NCBI GenBank assembly: GCA_018268755.1
Contig: JAFDVW010000023.1
Span: 1 to 64,000, forward strand
Source of the DNA: Acidobacteriota bacterium
GTDB taxonomy: Bacteria > Acidobacteriota > Terriglobia > Terriglobales > Acidobacteriaceae
Reading direction: 5' to 3'
Length of the DNA: 64,000 nucleotides
The notes beneath the pieces were generated by a model, which worked only from the letters and a program-made list of their open reading frames with translations, did not search any database and was not told the DNA's origin. Below are positions 34,441 to 43,482 of the stretch, piece after piece. Made by a program: the position numbers and the translations under genes. Position 1 is the stretch's first letter, and each line of letters starts with the position of its first letter.

Positions 34441-35682
34441 TTGACCCCAGTAGACACGCAGGTTCCTTTTCGCAGGCGATGTTTTCTTACGAGCACGGCA
34501 CTCTTCGTCTGCATGCTCTTGGTCGCCTGTGGTGGCGGTCCAGCCTCTCCCGGCCCAGATCCTCCCCCTCCCCCCAGCCACATTCCCCTGAATTTCAGCG
34601 CACCGGTAAACATTGCCGCCGGAGGCCTACAACCGGTGAACCTGGTGCTGGCCGATTTTAATCGCGATGGAAAGAACGATTTGGCGGTGGCGAACGCCGG
34701 CTCCGGCAGTATTTCCCTGCTGCTGGGCAGAGGCAACGGGACGTTTCAAACCCCGGTCGTGATCTCTCTTGTGGATATCACCGGTCTCGGCCGCCTGCTG
34801 GCTGGGGACTTCAATCAGGACGGGAACCTCGATGTAGTGGTTTCCGCCACCACCAGTAGCGCGGGAGATGTGGATTTGCTTCTCCTGGGCAACGGCGACG
34901 GCACCTTCCAAACCCAGGCGGCGATTCCCGGCACTTATGGTTTCCTGGACGGCAAGGCCGCCGACCTGAACGGCGACGGATTCCCGGACCTGGTCACCTC
35001 GACGGCCGGAAACACCCTGCAAGTGCTTTTAGGGAACGGCGATGGCACCTTCACTCCGCAGCCAGATCTGTCGATGAATGCCGGGTTCTATCCCGGCGTG
35101 GCGCTGAGCCTCGTGGTCGCCGACGTAAACAGTGACGGCAAACCCGACATTGTGGCTGCGGACGTATTCAACAATGTGCTGCACGTCTTCGCCGGCTTGG
35201 GGGATGGCACCTTCCTCGATCCCACGTTCGTGACCACCACCAACGACAATCCTGATTCCCTGACGGCGGCCGACTTTAATGGCGACGGCAAAGTGGATTT
35301 GCTCACGGGATATGGGCCGCCGTCGGCATCTTTAGCGTGGGGCGATGGCAGCGGAAACTTCGACTTCTCGGCAGAGTGCTTTGTCTACGGCCAGGCCTTC
35401 CCTTCCCAGACTCATGGCGATGGGGCCCTGGTGAATGTGGCTGACCTGAACCTCGACGGCAAGCCGGACGCTATGGTCCTGGACTTTTCCGGAGGAGCGT
35501 TGCGCGTCGTGCTCAACAACGGCCACAGCTCGTTTTCCGCCAGTGATTCCAAGACATATAACTATGTGCTGTCCCCGGGGGTAGTGCAGGCCGTGGTGGA
35601 TGACTTTAATGGGGACGACATCCCGGACATTGCCGTGCTCAACAGCCACACCAACCAGATCACGTTGCTGCTCTCCAAATAG
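34441..35682 (+). CDS. Lipoprotein with seven FG-GAP/VCBS repeats
   Basis: TTG at 34441, preceded by GAGG with 5-nt spacing, gives a 413-residue protein; an ATG at 34396 would add 15 residues without a ribosome-binding site. It has a basic start (FRRRCF), a hydrophobic segment and the lipobox LLVAC, so it should be a lipid-anchored protein. A Pro-rich linker is followed by seven Ca-binding-type repeats of the form ADxNxDGxxDLxV (for example ADFNRDGKNDLAV, ADLNGDGFPDLV, ADVNSDGKPDIV). They form a beta-propeller used in surface binding; the ligand is unknown. Confidence 0.88.
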   Translation: MTPVDTQVPFRRRCFLTSTALFVCMLLVACGGGPASPGPDPPPPPSHIPLNFSAPVNIAAGGLQPVNLVLADFNRDGKNDLAVANAGSGSISLLLGRGNGTFQTPVVISLVDITGLGRLLAGDFNQDGNLDVVVSATTSSAGDVDLLLLGNGDGTFQTQAAIPGTYGFLDGKAADLNGDGFPDLVTSTAGNTLQVLLGNGDGTFTPQPDLSMNAGFYPGVALSLVVADVNSDGKPDIVAADVFNNVLHVFAGLGDGTFLDPTFVTTTNDNPDSLTAADFNGDGKVDLLTGYGPPSASLAWGDGSGNFDFSAECFVYGQAFPSQTHGDGALVNVADLNLDGKPDAMVLDFSGGALRVVLNNGHSSFSASDSKTYNYVLSPGVVQAVVDDFNGDDIPDIAVLNSHTNQITLLLSK

Positions 35683-35685
35683 GCT

Positions 35686-36300
35686 TCAGTCTCCGCTGTA
35701 GCGCTGTTCCTTCCAGGGATCGCCATACATGTGGTAGCCGTTCTTTTCCCAGAATCCCGGGACGTCGTGGTCCAAAAATTCCAGGGCGCGCAGCCATTTC
35801 ACCGACTTCCAGGCGTAGAGATGGGGAACGATCAGGCGGAGGGGAAAACCGTGGTCGGCGCTGAGCGGTTCGCCGTCATGATGGGTGGCCAGCAAGACAT
35901 CCTCGCGGTCTAAATCCGTGAGAGGAATGTTGGCGGTGAAGCCCTGCTCGGCATGCACCAGCACATGACTGGCCGTGGGCAGAGGCTGGACCCGCCGCAA
36001 AATCTCGCGGAACGCCACGCCGGTCCAGCGGTTGTCGAAGCGGCTCCAGCGCGTGACACAATGAAAATCGCTGCTGTGTTCGAAGCGCGGAAGCGAAGAG
36101 AAATCCTTCCAGGTCAGGCGCAATGGGGTGTGGACCAGGCCGTACACGCGGAAATCCCAGCGCTCGGGGTCAAAGCGGGGCACCGAACCATAGTGCAGGA
36201 CGGGCCACTTCAGGGTCAGCGATTGCCCGGGCGGCAGCTTGCCTTCCGCACGTTTTTTCAGCTCAGCCTGTTTGCGCTCCGTACCGTCGAATAAAGCCAT
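35686..36300 (-). CDS. Sulfite oxidase-like molybdopterin oxidoreductase
   Basis: From ATG 36300 (MALFDGTERKQAELKKRAEG) the protein is 204 residues; a longer upstream ORF reads through a divergent promoter region. It matches the COG2041 sulfite-oxidase-like family: KWPVLHYGSVPRFDPERWDF, then HCVTRWSRFDNRWTGV, where Cys is the expected Mo ligand, and HGFPLRLIVPHLYAWKSVKW. There is no signal peptide, Tat motif or haem domain, so this is probably a cytoplasmic enzyme of unknown substrate. Its stop converges with that of the FG-GAP gene (3 bases). Confidence 0.9.
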   Translation of the reverse strand: MALFDGTERKQAELKKRAEGKLPPGQSLTLKWPVLHYGSVPRFDPERWDFRVYGLVHTPLRLTWKDFSSLPRFEHSSDFHCVTRWSRFDNRWTGVAFREILRRVQPLPTASHVLVHAEQGFTANIPLTDLDREDVLLATHHDGEPLSADHGFPLRLIVPHLYAWKSVKWLRALEFLDHDVPGFWEKNGYHMYGDPWKEQRYSGD

Positions 36301-36426
36301 AAGATCTCCTCGCTTGCTATCAGAATAAGGCCTGGGTTGGCCGGGAAGAAGCCATTTTGCACTTCCCGGGGTCCTGCGGAAGCCGGCGAGGGCCCACTCA
36401 CATTGACAGGGATCAATTTCTCCATT

Positions 36427-36735
36427 ATGGCTGTAGCTATGAACGCTGAACACACGCTTAACCAGCAGATGCAGGCCGTGGCGGACCCCTCGCGGCGAAA
36501 AATCCTGCAAGCCTTGAAGGAACGCGGGGGATGCTCTCTCAACAAGGAAGTAGGGCTCTGCGCCATGGACATTGAGGCCCGCCTGCACCTGACCCAGCCG
36601 ACCATTTCGCACCATATGCGGGTGCTCACCAGGGCAGGACTGGTCGAAGGACAGAAGCTGGGACAATGGGTGTGGTACCGGCGCAATGAGGTGGGACTAC
36701 GCGAATTCTATCGCGCGTTGCGGAAGAGCCTGTAA
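36427..36735 (+). CDS. ArsR-family winged-helix regulator
   Basis: From ATG 36427 (MAVAMNAEHTLNQ) the product is 102 residues; ATG 36439 is an alternative. It has the ArsR fold: VADPSRRKILQALKE, then LTQPTISHHMRVLTRAGLVE as the recognition helix, then GQWVWYRRNE as the wing. An insertion with two cysteines (CSLNKEVGLCAMD) between helices may sense metal or redox. It is divergent from the sulfite-oxidase-like gene (126 bases between starts), so that gene is a likely target. Its stop abuts the convergent histidine kinase. Confidence 0.9.
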   Translation: MAVAMNAEHTLNQQMQAVADPSRRKILQALKERGGCSLNKEVGLCAMDIEARLHLTQPTISHHMRVLTRAGLVEGQKLGQWVWYRRNEVGLREFYRALRKSL

Positions 36736-39700
36736 TTATCCGGCGACCGCGGCCTGGCTCTTTTGCAGCAGGCGGCGTACTTGGGCGATGAGATCGGCAA
36801 CTTCGAACGGCTTGGCTAAATAGGGCACGTTTTTTTCTTGCAGGAAGTTCCGCACTTCGGGCTCGGCCACGCTGGAGAAGGTAAACAAAACGTGCTTCTC
36901 CATGCCCGGATAGGTTTCCGCCAGCCAGCGATAAGTATCGCGCGCGTTCCAGCCGCCCGGCATCTTGCCGTTGATGATCAGGGCATCGAAGGAACGCTGC
37001 GCCAGCCTGCTTTTGATTTCCTCCGGCTTCATGAGGGCCACGACCTGCGCGCCCGAACCAGCCAGCACATCGCGTTCGAACTCCAGGACGGCTTCTTCGT
37101 CCTCTACCAGCAGGATTTCCCCTTCCAGGACCATTTCGCGGCGGGAGGCCGGAGCCGCGGGGGCATCGGGCGCGGCGGTCCGTCCCGCCGCGGGCAGAAT
37201 TACTTCCAAAACCGCGCCCCCCTCATCCCGGTTACGGGCCTTGATTTCTCCGCCATGCTCTTTCACGATGCCGTAGCAGATGCTGAGCCCCAGACCAGTC
37301 CCCTTGCCCACACTCTTGGTGGTATAGAACGGATCGAAGATGCGGGTGGGCTCTTTGATCCCAGGACCGCTGTCCTGAAATTCGATGTGCAGGAACTCTT
37401 CCTTGCAGTAGGCCCGCACCTTCAGCATGCCTTTGCCACCCGCTTCCAGCATGGCGTCCACGCTGTTGTTGATGATGTTGAGGAAGACTTGTTCCAGCTG
37501 GTGCGAGTCGGCGGTCACGGCCGGCAAATCAGTCTCCAGCTCGCGCTCTAACTTGATGTCGTTGACTTTGAAATCGTAGTCGCGTAAGGCCAGGGTCTCT
37601 TCCAGCACTTTGCAGATATCGACCGAGTGCTTTTGCGGTTTACGCTGGCGGGCAAAGGACAGCAGGTTCTGTACCACGCGATGCGTGCGCTGCGCCTGCT
37701 TAAAGAGCTTGCCCACGAAGTCGGTGGCGCGTTCGTTCAATCCTTCGCTTTCCAACAGCTGGGCGTAGCCCAGGATGGCGGTCAAGGGATTGTTCAGTTC
37801 GTGGGCCACCCCAGCGATCAACTGGCCTACCGCCGACATCTTCTCGCTCTGCAGCAGTTGCTCCTGGGCCAGGCGAAGGTCCTCGTAGGCGCGGCAGGTC
37901 TCTTCGTAGAGGCGGACCTTTTCGATGGTCGTGGCCAGTTGTCGCCCGATCGCGACCAGCAAGTTTTCATCGTTGCTGGTGTACTCGCGGGCCTCGCGAC
38001 TGCTGATTCCCATGATGCCGATGGGCTTGTCTTTGCTCCACAAAAGCACCCAAATCCAGGAGGAAAAGCCGTCGACGCGAATGAACTCGGCCACCAGCGG
38101 GGGCAGGTGGGGCAGATATTCCGCCGTGAGCACTTCGGTGCGCGAGCGGGTCACCAGATCGCCGAAGCCGCCGGCCAATTGCACTTCAGAAAAGCGGGCC
38201 CGGTCGGTGCTGCGCAGGCCCCAACCGGCGCGGCGCCGGAAGGTCTCATCGTCGGCATCGGAAAGATAGATGGAGCCAGTCTCCGCGCCCAGCAAGGAAA
38301 TGACCTGCCGCAGAGTGAGGTTCAGAATTTCGTCCAGATCGAAGGACTGGGTGGCGATGACCGCCATGGCGTTCAGGGCATTCAACTCGCGATTGCGGCG
38401 GCGGATTTCGTCTTCCGCCTGCTTCTTCTGGGTAATGTCCAGAAGAAAACCCTGGTAGCGTTCCAGCTTGCCGCTGGTGTCGCGAGTGGCGAAGCTGCTC
38501 TCGATGGCGGTAAGCAGGACGCCGTCCTTACGGCGCAGAGTGACCTCGAAGTTGCGGACGAAGTTGTGCTGCTCCATCTGCCGCCATAGCGCGTCGCGCT
38601 GTTCACCGGAGACATAGACCTCAGTGTCAATGTTGCGCGCCATCAGCTCTTCCCGGCTGGGATAGCCCAGCATACGCACGAAGGCGTCGTTGCAGTCGAG
38701 CAGTTCGCCTTCGGGCGTGGCCACAAACACGCCTTCCTGCACCTGCTCAAACAGCATGCGGTATTTCTCTTCCGCTACCGCCCGGTCGGTGATGTCACGC
38801 ACCACATGGATGGTGCCCTTCTGCCTGGTGCTCTGGTCGACATAGGAAGAAGTCGAGACCAGGGAATAGCCACCGAAGCAGGCGTCCGGCACCTCGGCCA
38901 AGCCTTCTCCGCCTAGACGGCAATATGGGCATTGTTGCCAGGACGTGTGCTCGCGCGGCAATACTTCTTCGCAGGTCTTGCCGGTGACGTCGGCCGGAGC
39001 CTTGCCCAGGCGCAGCAGGAGGGAATGGTTGGCCTTCATCACGCGAAATTCGGCATCGTGCAGCAGCACGAAATCCTGGATGGAGTCGAAGGTGTTGGCC
39101 CACTGCCGGTGGGAGCGGACAATCTGCTCCACCAGACGCATATTCTCCACCGCCAAACCAAGCTGCTGGCCGGTAGTGGCCAGGAACTCGAGCTCGTCGG
39201 GGGCGTAGTGCAGACTGCGCCGGCTGCCCAAGGACAAGGTTCCAATGGCCGACTTGCGGCCCAGAATGGGCACCAGCACCACGTGCTGGAAGCCCTCTTT
39301 CTTCAAATAGGGACGAATGACATCGCTGGCCTCGGAGGTCTTGTGGACCGAGGGTCTGGCGTCCCGCAGGACTGCCTGCAGCGTGTCGTCCATGGCGATG
39401 GAACCGCGGTCGCGCAGAAACTCTTCCGAGAGTCCGATGTGCTGGGTGATCACCATCTGCTCATTTTCCTGCATGCGGAACCAGGCGGACTTGGCCCGCA
39501 TCAGGCCTTTGAGTTCCTCCAGGGCAGTGGCCATCATGGGCCCCTGCTGTTGTGCCCGGGTGATGGTCAGGGTCAGAGCATTGATCACGCTCAGGCGGCG
39601 GGTGCGCATGCGGTAGTCGTCAAAAACCACCAGCAAAATGCTGATCCCCAGCAGCAAGTCGCCCAGCAGGGAGAAATGCGCGGGCAGGTGCGAGGTGAGC

Positions 39701-40248
39701 GGGGCCCATTCAAGGTGCAGGGTCAATAAGCCGATCCCTACTAACCAGGGACCAATTTCCGCCCGGGCCCAGCGAAAGCGGATCAGCTGGCAAGCCGCGG
39801 CCACCAGGATGAAGCGGTAGGCGGCCTCCAGGGCCACGCGCAGCGTGGGCGAGTCCGGCCACAGAAAGGCCCGCAGCACGGCGTATCCCATCACGGAGAG
39901 CGCGATGAGCAGCAATGGGAGCAGCAGGCGGCGAGCGTGGGTATAAAGGAAAACGGCCGCCGAAAACAGGCAGATCGCCAGCAAAAATGCTACCTGGGTC
40001 ACGGCCCCCCGATAAGCCGGAGAAAGCGCCGCCGTCCCCCCATGCTGCAGCCACAAGGAGGAGAAATAGGCCAGCCAGGCCAGGATGGAAATTAGCAAGT
40101 ATCTTTCGCGGAAAGTGCGATATACCAGCAGACTAGCGGCCAAAAGGACCAGAATGGCCGACTCCCGCGGGGACAAGACGGGGGACAGCCAGGCGCTCCC
40201 CGCCCACCAGTTGCTATATGCTGGCAGAATCATCAGGATCTCAAGCAC
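36736..40248 (-). CDS. Hybrid sensor histidine kinase with a degenerate receiver
   Basis: The 1170-residue protein has an N-terminal multi-helix membrane sensor (about 1-215), GAF (about 245-375), PAS (about 385-480), PAS/PAC (about 490-615), GAF (about 640-780), HisKA with phospho-His 816 (GVAHELNNPLTAILGY), HATPase (about 925-1035, with DSGPGIKEP and GKGTGLGLSICYGIVKEHGG) and a C-terminal receiver (about 1055-1165). The receiver lacks the phospho-acceptor: the site reads DALIINGKMPGG, with Asn 1093 where Asp is expected, although the acidic pocket (VEDEE) and Lys (YLAKPF) remain. So it is not a normal phosphorelay output. It is divergent from the HD-GYP gene. Confidence 0.93.
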   Translation of the reverse strand: MLEILMILPAYSNWWAGSAWLSPVLSPRESAILVLLAASLLVYRTFRERYLLISILAWLAYFSSLWLQHGGTAALSPAYRGAVTQVAFLLAICLFSAAVFLYTHARRLLLPLLLIALSVMGYAVLRAFLWPDSPTLRVALEAAYRFILVAAACQLIRFRWARAEIGPWLVGIGLLTLHLEWAPLTSHLPAHFSLLGDLLLGISILLVVFDDYRMRTRRLSVINALTLTITRAQQQGPMMATALEELKGLMRAKSAWFRMQENEQMVITQHIGLSEEFLRDRGSIAMDDTLQAVLRDARPSVHKTSEASDVIRPYLKKEGFQHVVLVPILGRKSAIGTLSLGSRRSLHYAPDELEFLATTGQQLGLAVENMRLVEQIVRSHRQWANTFDSIQDFVLLHDAEFRVMKANHSLLLRLGKAPADVTGKTCEEVLPREHTSWQQCPYCRLGGEGLAEVPDACFGGYSLVSTSSYVDQSTRQKGTIHVVRDITDRAVAEEKYRMLFEQVQEGVFVATPEGELLDCNDAFVRMLGYPSREELMARNIDTEVYVSGEQRDALWRQMEQHNFVRNFEVTLRRKDGVLLTAIESSFATRDTSGKLERYQGFLLDITQKKQAEDEIRRRNRELNALNAMAVIATQSFDLDEILNLTLRQVISLLGAETGSIYLSDADDETFRRRAGWGLRSTDRARFSEVQLAGGFGDLVTRSRTEVLTAEYLPHLPPLVAEFIRVDGFSSWIWVLLWSKDKPIGIMGISSREAREYTSNDENLLVAIGRQLATTIEKVRLYEETCRAYEDLRLAQEQLLQSEKMSAVGQLIAGVAHELNNPLTAILGYAQLLESEGLNERATDFVGKLFKQAQRTHRVVQNLLSFARQRKPQKHSVDICKVLEETLALRDYDFKVNDIKLERELETDLPAVTADSHQLEQVFLNIINNSVDAMLEAGGKGMLKVRAYCKEEFLHIEFQDSGPGIKEPTRIFDPFYTTKSVGKGTGLGLSICYGIVKEHGGEIKARNRDEGGAVLEVILPAAGRTAAPDAPAAPASRREMVLEGEILLVEDEEAVLEFERDVLAGSGAQVVALMKPEEIKSRLAQRSFDALIINGKMPGGWNARDTYRWLAETYPGMEKHVLFTFSSVAEPEVRNFLQEKNVPYLAKPFEVADLIAQVRRLLQKSQAAVAG

Positions 40249-40366
40249 ACAACCCTGATCTTAGATACCACGCATCTGACGGTTACCAATGGGTTTTCCC
40301 CCCGCAGATGGTTACCTTCGGAACCGTCGAACTAGGCTAGAATTGGCCGTAGACTGAAACCTGCTC

Positions 40367-41461
40367 ATGGCATCCGAACGTATCCTGGTGGTCGACGACG
40401 AGGAAGCGATCCGCGAGATTGTTTCTTCCATGCTGAGCTCTGCCCACTACAAATGCCGGCAGGCCGCCTCTGGTTTGGAGGCCCTGGCGTTGCTGGATTC
40501 GGGCGAAGAGTTTGAGCTGGTGCTTTCCGACCTGATGATGGCGGAACTGGATGGTATCGGTCTGCTGGAGCGCACCAAGGAGCGGTTCCCGGATATGCCG
40601 GTGGTCATGGTGACCGCGGTGCACGACATTTCTGTGGCCCTGGCAGCCATTCGCAACGGGGCCTATGACTACCTGCTGAAGCCATTTGAGCGCGAGCAAC
40701 TGTTGGCGACGGTGCGCCGCGCCCTGGAAAATCGTCATCTAAAGCTGGAAAACCGCCGCTATCAGACGGAATTGGAATCTCTGGTCGAGGCCCGCACCGC
40801 CCAGCTGAAAGAGGCGATGCGCGACCTGGAGCGCTCCTACGACATCACCCTGGAAGCGCTGGGCAACGCCCTCGACCTGAAAGATGCGGAAACCGAAGGC
40901 CACTCCAAACGCGTGACCGCGTTTACCATCGCCATTGCCCGCGCCATGGGATTGCCCAAAGACGAAATTGCCATCATCGCCCGCGGCGCCTTCCTGCACG
41001 ACATCGGCAAGATGGCCATTCCCGATGCCATTCTGCGCAAGCCGGGGGCCTTAAGCCCGGATGAAGTCACCATCATGCGCGAGCATTGCTATCACGGCTT
41101 TCAAATGCTGCACCGCATTCCCTTTCTGGCGGAAGCGGCCCAGATCGTCTACTCCCACCAGGAGCGTTTCGACGGGACCGGCTACCCCCGCGGGTTGAAA
41201 GGCGAACAGATTCCCCTGGGAGCGCGCATTTTCGCGGTGGCGGACACGCTGGACGCCATCACCTCCGACCGCCCGTATCGTGCTGCCCAGACTGTGGGCG
41301 CTGCCCGGGAAGAGATCCTGCGCTGGTCGGGACGGCAGTTCGATCCGGAAGTCGTCAAAGTATTTCTTTCCATGCCCGACACCATCTGGGGAGACCTGCG
41401 TAAGCAGATTGAGACCCAGACCTACCCCTTAAGCTACGCCGCGACAGTCAAACCATCCTGA
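40367..41461 (+). CDS. Response regulator with HD-GYP phosphodiesterase domain
   Basis: The 364-residue protein has an N-terminal receiver (about 5-120) with all key residues: VVDDEEA, the acceptor Asp in LVLSDLMMAEL, Thr in MVTAVHD and Lys in LLKPFE. A coiled linker (about 125-165) leads to an HD-GYP domain (about 165-345): HSKRVTAF, the HD pair in AFLHDIGKMAIP, EHCYHGFQML, HQERFDGTGYP and FAVADTLDAI. HD-GYP enzymes hydrolyse cyclic di-GMP, so phosphorylation would lower the messenger. It is divergent from the hybrid kinase, a candidate partner. Confidence 0.94.
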   Translation: MASERILVVDDEEAIREIVSSMLSSAHYKCRQAASGLEALALLDSGEEFELVLSDLMMAELDGIGLLERTKERFPDMPVVMVTAVHDISVALAAIRNGAYDYLLKPFEREQLLATVRRALENRHLKLENRRYQTELESLVEARTAQLKEAMRDLERSYDITLEALGNALDLKDAETEGHSKRVTAFTIAIARAMGLPKDEIAIIARGAFLHDIGKMAIPDAILRKPGALSPDEVTIMREHCYHGFQMLHRIPFLAEAAQIVYSHQERFDGTGYPRGLKGEQIPLGARIFAVADTLDAITSDRPYRAAQTVGAAREEILRWSGRQFDPEVVKVFLSMPDTIWGDLRKQIETQTYPLSYAATVKPS

Positions 41462-41514
41462 AGGCGCAAGTCAGAACCCAAGTTCCCGATAGGAAAATCA
41501 GCAGAGGGGCTGTT

Positions 41515-42645
41515 TCAGATGGCGAAGGTAGCGGCTTTCTTTTGCCGCAGGGTGCCTTGTTTTCGGGCTTCGGCGAGAAAGACGTCTACCGAAAGATCAG
41601 CCCGGTTCCAGAACAAATTCAGCAGTGGATCTGAGCTGGAGCGATCGCGGGCGGCCGGCTCCTCCGCGCTTTCCAAACCTTCCGGTTCCACCAGGACCTC
41701 CGGGTTCTCCGCATGGGACTGGCTAAGAGTCTGCAGAAACCCCTCCAGTAGAGTGCGCTGCGCTTCTGTGCCGCGAAGAAATTCTATGGCGATGCCCTTT
41801 TCTGGATGCATCACGCGCACCACGCCTTCCACCTGGATGGCAGCGTCCAGGGCCTGCGTGGAAAGCAGAACTTTGGTGTTCACGGGAAAGGGCGAGAGCA
41901 GCTCCACATAGCAGGCTTCCGGACTCACGCCAGCGACCGCGCCCAGCGCGGGAGGATCATCTTTTTCAATCTCGGAGGAATACTGATTCAACCATTGCTT
42001 TAAGTACTTGCGGGCTTCCACCGGCATCTCCAGGAAACGAATCCCCGACTGCCGGCCGGAGCCTTCCCAGGCCACCTCGCCGGCACATTCGATGGAATTG
42101 TGGCTTCCCGGCAAAGTAAGCTGCACTTGCAGGGGACCGGTATGGCGCGGCCATTTGACGGCATGCACCGCCAGACCGCCTTCCCCCAGATCGGAGGTCA
42201 GCACCTGCTGACGGCTGCCGTCGTCGGTCAACAAGGTGACCGGCACTTCCACCGAGACCCGCTGGTTGCGGCGGCGCTCCCGCTTCATAAGGGCGCGGGC
42301 GGCGCGAAAACTAGTTTTGGCGCGCTCCATGGAGATCGGTTTGTACAGAACGAAGTGTGCGCCCAGGTCAAAAGCGCTGCGCACCGCCTTTTCGCCGTCA
42401 ATCAAGGCCACCGCGATGGCCCGCTTGTTACAAGGCGCGGTGCGGGCGCTGCGCAGGATTTGCGAGGCCACGGTTTCGTCCTGGCAGTCCACAATGACCG
42501 CCTCAAAGCGCTGCCGGGTCAGCTTGTGGATGGCGGCATCGCGGTCCGGGCAGTGCTCCACGTGGATCTCCAGGTCGCCCAGGACCCGGCGCAGCACACG
42601 CAAGATTTTTTCATCCGAACAGAGCACCAGCGCCTGTAGACTCAT
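41515..42645 (-). CDS. Receiver-like and PilZ-domain protein, cyclic di-GMP effector candidate
   Basis: The 376-residue protein has a receiver-like domain (about 1-118, LVLCSDEKILRVLRRVLGDL; Asp in VIVDCQDE; Lys in LYKPIS), then a PilZ domain (about 122-220) with RRNQRVSVEVPV and SDLGEGGLAVHAVKWP. The canonical DxSxxG of PilZ reads DLGEGG here, one substitution from consensus, so binding should be confirmed. A further beta-rich stretch (about 225-315) resembles a second PilZ-like unit, and the C-terminus is acidic. With the HD-GYP gene on its other side it suggests a local c-di-GMP module. Confidence 0.88.
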   Translation of the reverse strand: MSLQALVLCSDEKILRVLRRVLGDLEIHVEHCPDRDAAIHKLTRQRFEAVIVDCQDETVASQILRSARTAPCNKRAIAVALIDGEKAVRSAFDLGAHFVLYKPISMERAKTSFRAARALMKRERRRNQRVSVEVPVTLLTDDGSRQQVLTSDLGEGGLAVHAVKWPRHTGPLQVQLTLPGSHNSIECAGEVAWEGSGRQSGIRFLEMPVEARKYLKQWLNQYSSEIEKDDPPALGAVAGVSPEACYVELLSPFPVNTKVLLSTQALDAAIQVEGVVRVMHPEKGIAIEFLRGTEAQRTLLEGFLQTLSQSHAENPEVLVEPEGLESAEEPAARDRSSSDPLLNLFWNRADLSVDVFLAEARKQGTLRQKKAATFAI

Positions 42646-43082
42646 CGCGAAATCCCTAGTGGATCGGGCCCCCTCTCACAAGAACCCTTTCGGCACTGTA
42701 GGCTGCCGGCTTACCGGGGGTCAACGGCGCGGCCTCCCTCCTGATTACGGCAGTCACCAGCTGCCATAGGTTACCGGGATGGCCATGGCGAGTGGAGCGG
42801 GGAAACATTCCAAAATCCGGATTTTTCTAGGGAAAACTGTATCTACAGTTAAACCATTAATTTTCTTTAATTTATGTTGATTAATTGGAGCGGATACCGC
42901 AAATTTGCATTGACGAAAGAGAAATTAGGCCCTAAAATCAACAGTTTCCAGCGGGCAATTTAGGGCCCTGGGGTGACTCCGGCGATGATGGCTATGCCCG
43001 GAAGGTGAATCCTGTTCCCTGGCGCCTGAATCTAACTGGATATTCGGTAGACAATTATTTTCAACAAAGAGGCTTAATTTTC
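42646..43082. other. Long intergenic region with an AT-rich promoter and a hairpin
   Basis: The 437-base gap upstream of the 75-residue gene has no other gene. The stretch about 42830-42960 is AT-rich. A perfect 9-bp inverted repeat GGCCCTAAA/TTTAGGGCC (42928-42936 against 42959-42967) flanks the predicted transcription start. The transcript would have a leader of about 140 nt with a possible second hairpin (CCGGCGATGATGG to GCCCGG, about 42981-43002). No known riboswitch class was recognised. Confidence 0.5.
42910..42938 (+). promoter_or_regulatory. Strong sigma-70 promoter candidate for the 75-residue gene
   Basis: TTGACG (42910-42915) and TAAAAT (42933-42938) are separated by exactly 17 bp. 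The -10 box overlaps the left arm of the 9-bp inverted repeat, so the repeat might be an operator as well as an RNA hairpin. Confidence 0.65.
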
Positions 43083-43310
43083 ATGGCAAAGCGGCGCGGA
43101 AATCCGAATTGGGGTAAGCCTGAACCGATTGGCCCCATTACTCCCACGGTCACGGAATTCGAACAGGTGGTGCGTGAGTATAAGCTCTCTCCCGACCAGT
43201 ATCTGCGCTCGACCCGGCTGCGCGAATGGGCCCGGCGCAACAAGAACTCGAAATACATTCCCGAACCCTTGCTCGAAGCCTGGGGTTTTGAGATCGAATC
43301 TACCCTGTAA
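43083..43310 (+). CDS. Small basic protein, function unknown
   Basis: The true start is probably ATG 43083 (MAKRRGNPNWGKPEPIGPIT), preceded by AAAGAGG at 43066-43072; a longer reading from 43005 lacks support. The 75-residue product is basic at the start, with TEFEQVVREYKLSPDQYLRS and LREWARRNKNSKYIPEPLLE, a helical, DNA- or RNA-binding-like composition. It has a strong promoter, a structured leader and a strong terminator, so it is a well-expressed single-gene unit. No family is recognised with confidence. Confidence 0.8.
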   Translation: MAKRRGNPNWGKPEPIGPITPTVTEFEQVVREYKLSPDQYLRSTRLREWARRNKNSKYIPEPLLEAWGFEIESTL

Positions 43311-43331
43311 ACGATTTTTCTTGCCTTGCCC

Positions 43332-43362
43332 AGCCACCCTTTGCGGGTGGCTTTTCTTTTTG
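43332..43362 (+). terminator. Rho-independent terminator after the 75-residue gene
   Basis: A perfect 8-bp stem AGCCACCC (43332-43339) against GGGTGGCT (43345-43352) with a 5-nt loop is followed by TTTCTTTTT. It lies 22 bases after the stop at 43310. Confidence 0.88.
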
Positions 43363-43482
43363 CCGCGGCCGTGGGCGCGCCTTCCCCGCCCTCTGGTTTG
43401 ACGCTATCGCCGTGCAGGTGAGATAGTTATCCGTTTGCGGCGAGGACTAGCCCCCGATTCCGTCGCAAGGAGCCCTAGATTC

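Noticed and set aside
42928..43002. Riboswitch in the leader of the 75-residue gene
   Set aside because: The hairpins do not match the conserved cores of c-di-GMP, cobalamin, TPP, SAM, glycine or Moco classes as far as I can read them; kept only as an unknown leader.
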